Position numbers and translations under genes: made by a program. The notes beneath the pieces were generated by a model that saw only the letters and a program-made list of their open reading frames with translations, was not told where the DNA came from and did no database searches. Below, piece by piece: positions 27,487 through 34,347 of a stretch of 64,000 nt of DNA. Every line of letters begins with the position of its first letter. The first letter of the stretch is position 1. Source of the DNA: Chroogloeocystis siderophila 5.2 s.c.1 (lineage in GTDB: Bacteria; Cyanobacteriota; Cyanobacteriia; Cyanobacteriales; Chroococcidiopsidaceae); contig NZ_MRCC01000003.1 of the NCBI RefSeq assembly GCF_001904655.1, positions 62,001 to 126,000 of the forward strand, read 5' to 3'.

Positions 27487-28776
27487 ATGGTCATTTCAAA
27501 ACGTGGGCTTGTTCTGGGTGCAACAGCAGCAATGCTGACAACCGTTGCGATCGCTGGTGCGGGGATTCACTCGCGAGGTCAGGCTTTTTTTCAAGAAAGT
27601 CCCAAAGAATTAGTAGATGAAGTCTGGCAGATTATTGACCGTCAATATGTAGACGGCACATTTAATCAAGCTAATTGGCAAGCTGTGCGCCGCGAGTATC
27701 TCAACCGGTCTTATAGCAGCAAAGAAGATGCCTACAAAGCCATTCGCGAGATGCTCAAAAAGCTAGATGACCCCTACACTCGCTTTATGGATCCAGATGA
27801 GTTCAAAAATATGCAAGTTGAAACTTCTGGAGAACTGACGGGTATTGGAATTCAAATCGCCCAGGACGAGAAAACAAATAAATTGACCGTAATTGCTCCA
27901 ATTGAAGACACTCCAGCCGCCCGGGCGGGCATTCTTGCCAAAGATATTATTCTCCAGATTGACGGTAAAAGTACGGAAGGCATGGATATCAATCAAGCAG
28001 TATCCATGATCAAAGGCAAACCAGGGACTCAAGTCCGGTTGACAATTCAGCGGGAAAACCAGCAGCGCGAGTTTCAAATTACACGGGCGCGAATTGAATT
28101 GCACCCTGTCCGCTACAGTCAGCAAACGTCTCCAATGGGAAATATTGGTTACATTCGCTTAACTCAGTTTAGTGCGAATGCCGCCGCAGAAATGCGCAAT
28201 GCAATTCGAGATTTAGAGAACAAGCAAGTTCAAGGATATATTCTTGATCTACGTTCTAATCCAGGTGGTTTGCTGTTTTCCAGCGTAGAAATTGCACAAA
28301 TGTGGTTGCAAGATGGCACGATTGTCTCTACAGTTGATCGCCAAGGAAAAAGAGATATTGAAAAATCTAACCACCGAGCCTTGACAGATAAACCTGTTGT
28401 GGTTTTGGTTGATGGTGGTTCAGCAAGTGCGAGTGAAATTCTGGCAGGTGCTTTACAGGATAACAAACGCGCTGTCGTTGTTGGAACAAAAACCTTTGGT
28501 AAAGGCTTAGTACAGTCGGTACGCGGGTTAGGTGATGGGTCAGGTTTGGCTGTGACCATTGCTAAATACTTTACCCCCAACGGTCGCGATATCAATAAAT
28601 CAGGAATCAGTCCTGATATAGTAGTCGAACTTACCGATCAACAAAAAGAATCGCTCGTTCAAGACCGCGAAAAAATTGGTACACCTGCTGATCCGCAATA
28701 TTCTACTGCCTTAAATGTATTGCAAAAAGAAATTGCGGCGAAGCGTGGTAATCAAGCAGGAGTCACGCCGCAGTAG
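27487..28776 (+). CDS. ctpB: Carboxyl-terminal processing protease (S41 family)
   Basis: 429-aa periplasmic/lumenal protease, CtpA/B/C type; in cyanobacteria CtpA matures the D1 protein of photosystem II. A signal-anchor (residues about 7-28) precedes the N-terminal domain (YTRFMDPDEFKNM), PDZ domain (ELTGIGIQIAQDEK to LTIQRE) and the catalytic domain. SASASEILAGAL carries the nucleophile Ser314 and KTFGKGLVQ the general base Lys339 (chosen-start numbering), at the 25-residue spacing of E. coli Tsp. ATG 27487 is preferred over TTG 27451 because the signal follows directly. Which of the Ctp paralogues this is cannot be told, so the symbol is tentative. Confidence 0.9.
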   Translation: MVISKRGLVLGATAAMLTTVAIAGAGIHSRGQAFFQESPKELVDEVWQIIDRQYVDGTFNQANWQAVRREYLNRSYSSKEDAYKAIREMLKKLDDPYTRFMDPDEFKNMQVETSGELTGIGIQIAQDEKTNKLTVIAPIEDTPAARAGILAKDIILQIDGKSTEGMDINQAVSMIKGKPGTQVRLTIQRENQQREFQITRARIELHPVRYSQQTSPMGNIGYIRLTQFSANAAAEMRNAIRDLENKQVQGYILDLRSNPGGLLFSSVEIAQMWLQDGTIVSTVDRQGKRDIEKSNHRALTDKPVVVLVDGGSASASEILAGALQDNKRAVVVGTKTFGKGLVQSVRGLGDGSGLAVTIAKYFTPNGRDINKSGISPDIVVELTDQQKESLVQDREKIGTPADPQYSTALNVLQKEIAAKRGNQAGVTPQ

Positions 28777-28797
28777 GGTTGATCGTCTGTACTTGGT

Positions 28798-28989
28798 TTA
28801 CATAGGTTGGCATTTACCAGCTCGAATTAAACCTATCCGCCGTGCGAAGGCTTCTTCTTGCGAAGAAAAAGGTCCCCAACGGTCTTTAGCTGATACGTGT
28901 AGTTTGTCATCAGTGCGATCGCTCGGTACAACTTCGCAGTGACCTGTGGGGCGTTTGATGATATACCAGGCTTGGGGATGGTTACTCAT
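28798..28989 (-). CDS. Small conserved-looking hypothetical protein
   Basis: 63-aa ORF starting MSNHPQAWYIIKRPTGHCEV and ending RRIGLIRAGKCQPM, with a middle WGPFSSQEEAFAR. The composition is soluble and slightly basic; no signal peptide. The WGPFSSQEEA and RAGKC segments look conserved in a family I recall from cyanobacteria, but I know no function. ATG 28989 rather than the 29061 extension is chosen, as the extra residues look unlike protein. It is convergent with ctpB (21-base gap). Confidence 0.6.
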   Translation of the reverse strand: MSNHPQAWYIIKRPTGHCEVVPSDRTDDKLHVSAKDRWGPFSSQEEAFARRIGLIRAGKCQPM

Positions 28990-29040
28990 ACTCAGGCTCA
29001 GTCGTTTGCTTAAATAAATATGATTGATAGCGCGGCAAAT

Positions 29041-29080
29041 GAATTCGCAGCTAGTAAACAAAGTCCACCTGCGTGGACTT
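29041..29080. repeat. Interspersed palindromic repeat, copy 1
   Basis: GAATTCGCAGCTAGTAAACA followed by AAGTCCACCTGCGTGGACTT. The second part is a perfect hairpin: AAGTCCAC (29061-29068), loop CTGC, GTGGACTT (29073-29080). Related copies are at 36949 (opposite orientation) and 45815 (same orientation). This resembles a repeat family widespread in cyanobacterial intergenic DNA. Confidence 0.8.
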
Positions 29081-29125
29081 TATAAAATTGAACCGACGTT
29101 AAATTAACGTAATTTTATGAATAAA

Positions 29126-29147
29126 GGGAAGGTAAATTAGCCTTCCC
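29126..29147 (-). terminator. Rho-independent-type terminator of the EF-G-like gene
   Basis: GGGAAGG (29126-29132) pairs with CCTTCCC (29141-29147), 39 bases past the gene's stop. Read on the minus strand the stem is followed by TTTATTCATAAAAT, moderately T-rich. Confidence 0.7.
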
Positions 29148-29185
29148 AATCATACGGTTTCAAAATCTGATCTCTAATCTCTTCT

Positions 29186-31270
29186 TCAACGATGATGATT
29201 GCCGTTGCTATTGCCGTTACCATTACCGTTAGTAGTCGAGCAAACTCGCTCAGCTAGCTTCTCAGGAACCTCTTGAAGATGATGATATTGCCAGTGGAAC
29301 GAACCAACGCCTAAAGTTAGCGATCGCAACTCAATAATAAAGTTGTGCATTTCAGCTTGTGGCAAGTACGCCGTTATATTATCCCAGCCTCGCCAATCAC
29401 TTCTACCTTCGTAACCTAAGATTTGTCCTCGACGTCCACTGACGAGTTGCAACACCTTAGACGTAAATTCATTTGGTGTTGTTACTTCAATTGATACAAT
29501 CGGTTCGAGGAGTGTAGGCTCACCTTGCGGCATTCCAGTTTGCATCGCAATTCGCGCTGCTTGCTTAAAGGCTTGTTCAGAACTATCTACACTGTGGTAT
29601 GAACCATTTGTAAGTGTAACCGCAACATCGACAATCGGGAAGCCTAAAGGTCCGTGTGTAAGATATTCGCGAACTCCTGTTTCTACACCTGGAATATACT
29701 GTTTCGGTACGACTCCGCCAACAATCGTTTCCTTGAAGTCAAAGCCTTCGCCGCGTGGTAACGGTTTGATCTCTAAATATACGTCGCCAAACTGACCGTG
29801 ACCGCCACTCTGGTGCTTATAACGCCCGTGTACCGAAGAAATTGGTTTACGAATAGTTTCTTTGTAAGGTACTTGTGGCAGATGTGTTGTCATTGGCAAA
29901 TTATATTTCCGCCGCAATCGATCTAAAGCAACTTGCAGGTGAATTTCACCTTGACCCCACAAAATGACTTCGTGCGTGTCGCCGTGTTGTTCCCAATAAA
30001 GTGCAGGATCTTCTTCTAAAAGTTTACTGAGCGCTCCACTAAGTTTGACCTCATCATTGCGTTTTTCAGGCGTAATTGCCAAAGCATAGACTGGGTCTAG
30101 ATGTTCAGCTTTAGGTAATTCTGAAGCCAGTTCGCTATTTGATGATAGTGTATCTCCCGTGTGAATTCCTTCTAAGCGCGAGAGTGCTACGATGTCGCCT
30201 GCTGGCGCCTCAGTGAGTGAAGTTGTTTGTTGACCCATCAAGCGATAAATACCACCCGCACGTACTCCGTTAAGGACAATTCCGTCGGTTAATTTACCTT
30301 GCCAAACTCGTACTAATGATAGTTTCCCACCTTGGGGAGTATAGTAAGTTTTGAGAACTTGCGCTAATGGTGCATCCCTGTGTAAAACAACGCCGCGACG
30401 TTCTGCGGTTGTTTCTGGTGTTGGTGCTTCGCGTAGAAGTGCTTTGAGGAGCGATCGCACGCCAAAATCTTGTTCAGCAACTCCAAAAAATACGGGAACA
30501 ACTAAATCTGCGCCTAATTCGAGTCGCAGATCTTGTACAATTTCTTCTTGCGGTGGGTTAATTTCTTCTAGCAGTTCTTCTAACAAGTGATCGTCAAAGT
30601 TGGCGAGTTCTTCCAACATTTCCGTACGTGCTGCTTGTTCCTGTTCCTTAAACGCTTCAGGAAACGGAATCGGATCGCAAGCTGCGCCTGCATGATACTG
30701 ATAAGCTTGCTCGCTTACTAAGTCAATAAATCCAGTAATTTGTTCGCCTTGCGTAATTGGGTATTGATGCGGAACAATCGGACGGCTAGAAATTGATTTT
30801 AAGGCGTGCAACATCTCCATAAAGTTGCTACTGCCTTTGTCCATTTTATTAACGAAGATTAGGTGAGGAATTTCCCAGTCATCTAAAAATTTAAATATTG
30901 GTGCGAGTGTCAGCAGGCGTTGCTTTGATTCGTTGGAATTATCGTTTGTTGGTTCGCAAACAACAATCGCTGCATCAACTCCCATCAGCGCGTTATAAGT
31001 TTCTTGGGCAAATTCTACTGAGCCAGGACAGTCGATAAAGTTAAAGCGGACTCCGTTATACTCGGTACTGGCAGCATTAACTTCTACACTCATGTGGCGA
31101 TCACGGGCTTCGGTGGCGCTATCTCCTACCGTATTGCCGTCGCGGATACTACCCTTGCGGGAGATTGCCCCAGTTACAAAAAGCAAACTTTCTAGTAACG
31201 TTGTTTTACCACTTAAATATGGGCCGACAATGGCGACATTGTGCAAGCCCATTTTCCCTTTTTCGTTCAT
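29186..31270 (-). CDS. Elongation factor G-like GTPase (EF-G paralogue)
   Basis: 694-aa translational GTPase of the EF-G family, but not the canonical FusA. The P-loop reads GPYLSGKT rather than GHVDHGKT and the G3 motif is DCPGSVEF instead of DTPGHVDF; NKMDKG keeps the guanine-specific G4. Domains II-V follow, with the C-terminal domain rich in EF-G signatures (SGGHGQFGDV, GVREYLTHGPLG). The tail TNGNGNGNSNGNHHR is unusual low-complexity. ATG 31270 has AGGAGG five bases upstream and is chosen over 31294. Family members of this EF-G-like type have unclear roles (ribosome rescue or regulated translation are proposed for some); I cannot say which applies. It is transcribed divergently from the TPR gene. 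Confidence 0.85.
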   Translation of the reverse strand: MNEKGKMGLHNVAIVGPYLSGKTTLLESLLFVTGAISRKGSIRDGNTVGDSATEARDRHMSVEVNAASTEYNGVRFNFIDCPGSVEFAQETYNALMGVDAAIVVCEPTNDNSNESKQRLLTLAPIFKFLDDWEIPHLIFVNKMDKGSSNFMEMLHALKSISSRPIVPHQYPITQGEQITGFIDLVSEQAYQYHAGAACDPIPFPEAFKEQEQAARTEMLEELANFDDHLLEELLEEINPPQEEIVQDLRLELGADLVVPVFFGVAEQDFGVRSLLKALLREAPTPETTAERRGVVLHRDAPLAQVLKTYYTPQGGKLSLVRVWQGKLTDGIVLNGVRAGGIYRLMGQQTTSLTEAPAGDIVALSRLEGIHTGDTLSSNSELASELPKAEHLDPVYALAITPEKRNDEVKLSGALSKLLEEDPALYWEQHGDTHEVILWGQGEIHLQVALDRLRRKYNLPMTTHLPQVPYKETIRKPISSVHGRYKHQSGGHGQFGDVYLEIKPLPRGEGFDFKETIVGGVVPKQYIPGVETGVREYLTHGPLGFPIVDVAVTLTNGSYHSVDSSEQAFKQAARIAMQTGMPQGEPTLLEPIVSIEVTTPNEFTSKVLQLVSGRRGQILGYEGRSDWRGWDNITAYLPQAEMHNFIIELRSLTLGVGSFHWQYHHLQEVPEKLAERVCSTTNGNGNGNSNGNHHR

Positions 31271-31275
31271 AAAAT

Positions 31276-31281
31276 CCTCCT
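31276..31281 (-). promoter_or_regulatory. Shine-Dalgarno site deciding the EF-G-like start
   Basis: CCTCCT on the + strand (AGGAGG on the gene strand) lies five bases before ATG 31270, giving a strong SD. The upstream in-frame ATG 31294 lacks one. Confidence 0.8.
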
Positions 31282-31471
31282 GAGCTTTGCTCATGAAAGC
31301 GCTGCTGATTCGAGAAGCGATAATGATGTTGTAGGAAATTATCTGTCATTTAATCTTACTATTACCTATCTTTAATCAGAGCAACAAAAATCGTAGTCTC
31401 TTGTAAGATTTAGCTTAATAATAGTTAAACAAAACAAACTTTTATCCAAGATTTTGAATTTTTATAAAGGA

Positions 31472-32395
31472 ATGTCAGAATTTAGATTAATTGAACTCAT
31501 TTTAAAGAAATTAGTCGTATTCTTAATATCCATACTCTCAGTAATGGCTTTTGCCAAAGTAGGCTTAACGACTCCTTCTTTAGCACAAGCAAGTTCCCAA
31601 ACTGCTACAAATTGGGTCAACCAGGGACTAAAATTGATACAACAAAATAAACTCAAAGATGCGATCGCCGCGTTTGAAACAGCAACAAAGCTCGATCCCA
31701 AATTAGCCCCAGCACACTATAATTTAGGACTTGCTTTGCGTGAAACTGGACAACTTCAACCTGCCGCAGAAGCATTTTATCGCGCAATTCAAGCTGAACC
31801 AAAGTTTGCTTTAGCTTATGCTAACTTAGGAGCAGTTCTCTTAGAGGGAAACAACCCCCAACAAGCACAAGAATTTTTACAAAACGCAATAAAACTGGAA
31901 CCAAATTTAGGACTAGCACACTACAACCTAGGTTTAGTCAAAGAGCAACAACAAGATTGGCAAGGTGCGATCACAGCGTACAATACAGCACTTAAATATA
32001 GCCCAACCTTACCAGAAATTACTTATCATTTGGGTATTGTCTATCTTCAACAAAGTCAAGTTGACCAAGCGATCGCCGCCTTTCGCGAAGCAATCAAACT
32101 TAAACCAAACTATGCTGAAGCTTATTACAATGTAGGCGCGATTCTATTTGGGCAAGGCAATTTTCAATCGGCGCTAGAAGCCTTTCGTCAGTCTGCTTTA
32201 GCAAATAGAAACTATGCAAATGCCTACTATGCCGCAGGTCTAGTATATATGCATCTAGGGCAATATCAAAACGCACAAATAGTCTTGCAATCTGCCAAAA
32301 CTTTGTATGCATCTCAAGGCAATTCGCAGTGGGCAAAAAGTACCGAAGAACTTCTACAGCAAGCCTTTCAACTTTCTTCGGGGCTATCGCAATAA
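31472..32395 (+). CDS. Exported tetratricopeptide repeat protein
   Basis: 307 aa from ATG 31472. An N-terminal hydrophobic segment (KLVVFLISILSVMAFAKVGL) ends in PSLAQA, a plausible signal-peptidase site, so the protein is probably periplasmic or surface-exposed. About seven consecutive 34-residue TPRs follow (AIAAFETATKLDPKLAPAHY, LAYANLGAVLLEGNNPQQA and so on), built from the canonical W/LG-Y-A-F/P pattern. It presumably scaffolds a protein complex; partner not apparent. TTG 31454 would lengthen the N-terminus. It is divergent from the EF-G-like gene and 144 bases upstream of marR. Confidence 0.9.
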   Translation: MSEFRLIELILKKLVVFLISILSVMAFAKVGLTTPSLAQASSQTATNWVNQGLKLIQQNKLKDAIAAFETATKLDPKLAPAHYNLGLALRETGQLQPAAEAFYRAIQAEPKFALAYANLGAVLLEGNNPQQAQEFLQNAIKLEPNLGLAHYNLGLVKEQQQDWQGAITAYNTALKYSPTLPEITYHLGIVYLQQSQVDQAIAAFREAIKLKPNYAEAYYNVGAILFGQGNFQSALEAFRQSALANRNYANAYYAAGLVYMHLGQYQNAQIVLQSAKTLYASQGNSQWAKSTEELLQQAFQLSSGLSQ

Positions 32396-32504
32396 AGTGA
32401 CAAACGCACACCATGGCAGTCAGTAGATTTAGCTTGTGTAGCGACAAATAAATTCGCCAAGCTGGTGACGTTGAAGCAGTTGACAAGAAAAGGATCAATC
32501 CGAT

Positions 32505-32520
32505 AATTTAATATTAAATT
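32505..32520 (+). promoter_or_regulatory. 16-bp perfect palindrome upstream of marR
   Basis: AATTTAATATTAAATT, 20 bases before the marR ATG. Its core TTTAATATTAAA differs by one base from TTTAACATTAAA at 33016-33027, before the pirin remnant. MarR proteins bind such AT-rich palindromes, so this is a candidate autoregulatory operator (inference). Confidence 0.55.
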
Positions 32521-32539
32521 ATTAAGTGTTAAATAATAA

Positions 32540-32986
32540 ATGGGAACGCGACATCATGGTACAGAAGAAGAGGTAAGAGCATTAGACACGTATATTAAGT
32601 TGGTACGTGCAGCAGATTCAATATCATCTCGGATTCATCGTCATTTAGATGAAACAAACTTGACGATTACACAATTTGGTGTTTTAGAGGCGCTGTACCA
32701 CCTGGGTTCGATGTATCAACGCGACCTAGCCGCAAAACTTCTTAAAAGTGGTGGAAACATTACTTTAGTCATTGATAATTTAGAAAAGCGAGAGTTAGTG
32801 AAACGCGAACGCGAACCTGATGATCGCCGTTGTATTCGAGTCAACTTGACCGAAGCGGGAAAACAGTTAATCAGTCGCATCTTTCCGACTCATGTCGCGG
32901 CTGTGGTGACGGAAATGGCTACACTGAGTTTGCCTGAACAAGAAGAACTAGGGCGTCTATGTCGGCAGTTAGGTAAAAAAGAATAA
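32540..32986 (+). CDS. MarR family transcriptional regulator
   Basis: 148-aa winged-helix regulator. The DNA-recognition region is LTITQFGVLEALYHLGSMYQ to the wing RELVKREREPDDRRCIRVNL; the DDRR sequence in the wing is characteristic. MarR-type regulators repress genes for efflux or quinone detoxification and release DNA on binding phenolics or after oxidation. Here Cys is present in the wing (RRC), but whether it senses oxidants cannot be told. It precedes a pirin remnant and wrbA, a common MarR gene neighbourhood, and matching palindromes lie before both. Confidence 0.92.
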   Translation: MGTRHHGTEEEVRALDTYIKLVRAADSISSRIHRHLDETNLTITQFGVLEALYHLGSMYQRDLAAKLLKSGGNITLVIDNLEKRELVKREREPDDRRCIRVNLTEAGKQLISRIFPTHVAAVVTEMATLSLPEQEELGRLCRQLGKKE

Positions 32987-33015
32987 TTGTTGGTGCTGTT
33001 TTTTTGCCCAATTAA

Positions 33016-33041
33016 TTTAACATTAAACGATTTAATTTAAA
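33016..33041 (+). promoter_or_regulatory. Tandem AT-rich palindromes before the pirin remnant and wrbA
   Basis: TTTAACATTAAA (33016-33027) and TTTAATTTAAA (33031-33041), 15 bases apart, just upstream of a strong AAGGAGG (33046-33052 region). They match the palindrome before marR and are the likely second MarR binding site. Confidence 0.5.
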
Positions 33042-33057
33042 ACTAAGGAGGAAGTGA

Positions 33058-33261
33058 TGTTTAGTACTGCAAGCAGGCGATCGCCTGTCGTATCAATTGC
33101 AACCCAACCGCTACGGCTGGTTACAAGTAGCAAGAGGTGCAGTTAATCTTAACGGACACGCCTTGCAAGCAGGTGATGGTGTCGCTATCAATGAAGCTGA
33201 GTTACTCAAAATCAACACAGATAGCGGTGCAGAAATTTTGCTATTCGACTTCTTGGCGTAA
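33058..33261 (+). pseudogene. Pirin family C-terminal remnant
   Basis: An open frame without start codon gives the C-terminal cupin of pirin/YhaK proteins: LQAGDRLSYQLQPNRYGWLQ, VARGAVNLNGHALQAGDG and the final ILLFDFLA. About 67 codons remain of a protein of roughly 230 aa. Upstream lie AAGGAGG and an ATG at 33057-33059, but that ATG is in another frame (it would give MFSTASRRSPVVS and a stop soon). The simplest reading is a deletion that joined the old ribosome-binding site and start codon to the C-terminus out of frame. Pirins act as quercetinase-like dioxygenases or regulators. Confidence 0.75.
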
Positions 33262-33344
33262 CCAAGAAATTTTTTGCATGCACTTAGCGATTGAAACCGC
33301 AACTAAACAGACGAAACCGAATAGGTAGACTTAGTTTTTGAGGC

Positions 33345-33358
33345 GCGACTAAAGTCGC
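33345..33358. repeat. Short palindrome in a degenerate interspersed repeat
   Basis: GCGACTAAAGTCGC is a perfect 6-bp-stem hairpin with an AA loop, between the pirin remnant and wrbA. The preceding 55 bases (GATTGAAACCGCAACTAAAC...) resemble a decayed copy of the cyanobacterial interspersed palindromic family. Confidence 0.5.
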
Positions 33359-33393
33359 TAGGCGGTTTTGCAGTATTTATTCAAGAGGTAAGA

Positions 33394-34008
33394 ATGAAAA
33401 TTTTAGTTGTCTATTACTCGATGTATGGTCACACATTGCAGATGGCAAAAGCTGTCGCAGAAGGTGCAAGTCAAATTGCGCAAGCCGAAGTGATGCTACG
33501 CCGCGTACAAGAGTTTCCTGAAGTTGACAAAATTATCGATCAAAACGAGTTTGCAAGCAAAATACGCGAACAGCAAAAAGATATACCCATTTGCACTGTT
33601 GATGATTTGCGCGAAGCTGACGCTGTGATTTTGGGTTCTCCGACTCGATACGGTAATATGTGTGCGCAAATGAAGCAGCTAATCGATTCAACCGCACAGC
33701 TATGGCTTAAGGGTGAAATGGAAGGTAAACCAGCCGCTGTATTTACTTCTACAGCTTCGACTCACGGCGGACAAGAAACAACGCTACTAACAATGATGGT
33801 TCCGCTATTACACTTAGGAATGCTTATTGTCGGCGTGCCTTACTCTATACCTGGAATGATTCACACAGAAGCACGTGGCGGTACACCCTATGGTGCGACA
33901 ACAATAGCAGGCGGACAAGGCGAGTTGCAACCAACATCAGAAGACTTGGAAATTTGCAAAGCATTAGGGTGCCGTGTGGCTGAGGTGACGGCTAAGGTGC
34001 GATCATAA
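33394..34008 (+). CDS. wrbA: NAD(P)H:quinone oxidoreductase, WrbA type
   Basis: 204-aa FMN-dependent quinone reductase with a flavodoxin-like fold; it reduces quinones by two electrons to avoid semiquinone radicals. The FMN phosphate loop is YYSMYGHTLQMAKAVAEG at the N-terminus; GSPTRYGNMCAQMKQLID and FTSTASTHGGQETT follow as in the family, with the C-terminal GGTPYGATTIAGG. An SD-like AGAGG is six bases before ATG 33394. Proximity to a MarR gene and a broken pirin suggests a quinone or phenolic stress unit, presumably still regulated from the upstream palindromes. Confidence 0.95.
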   Translation: MKILVVYYSMYGHTLQMAKAVAEGASQIAQAEVMLRRVQEFPEVDKIIDQNEFASKIREQQKDIPICTVDDLREADAVILGSPTRYGNMCAQMKQLIDSTAQLWLKGEMEGKPAAVFTSTASTHGGQETTLLTMMVPLLHLGMLIVGVPYSIPGMIHTEARGGTPYGATTIAGGQGELQPTSEDLEICKALGCRVAEVTAKVRS

Positions 34009-34061
34009 TTCTTGACTCTGCCACAGTTAGCTTGAGTATGCGGCTGTGGTGGTTCTGTCTT

Positions 34062-34154
34062 TTACTTGACTCGGCTAAAGAAAATTGCTGCACCGACGAT
34101 TAAACTTAGGAGGAATAAAGGAACCCAAAGATTTGGTAGATCTGTTGTGGTCAT
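34062..34154 (-). CDS. Candidate 30-residue single-pass membrane peptide
   Basis: ORF on the minus strand giving MTTTDLPNLWVPLFLLSLIV followed by GAAIFFSRVK. The hydrophobic stretch (residues about 9-26) is one membrane helix with a basic C-terminal end, the layout of small thylakoid subunits such as PsbM/PetN-type proteins, though I recognise none of these. No clear SD before ATG 34154. It occupies a 339-base gap otherwise without genes and is divergent from the fusion gene at 34348. It may be chance. Confidence 0.4.
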   Translation of the reverse strand: MTTTDLPNLWVPLFLLSLIVGAAIFFSRVK

Positions 34155-34347
34155 GGATGTAAGGATTCTAGTTTGAGTTGTCAGCTTTTTTTAAACGAAC
34201 CACAAAGTACACAAAGACAAGAGATAAAGAGAGCCTCATGAAAAAGTTTAAATTGCTATGTATTTTAGATCACGCAATCTTTGTCAACGCGATCGCCTGT
34301 AGTTAGTTCATAATACATAGGCAAGCCGCATTATCGGAGAAGCGCTC

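Noticed and set aside
33137-33328. 63-aa ORF over the pirin remnant
   Set aside because: It is out of frame with the pirin-like cupin sequence and has no family features; a shadow.
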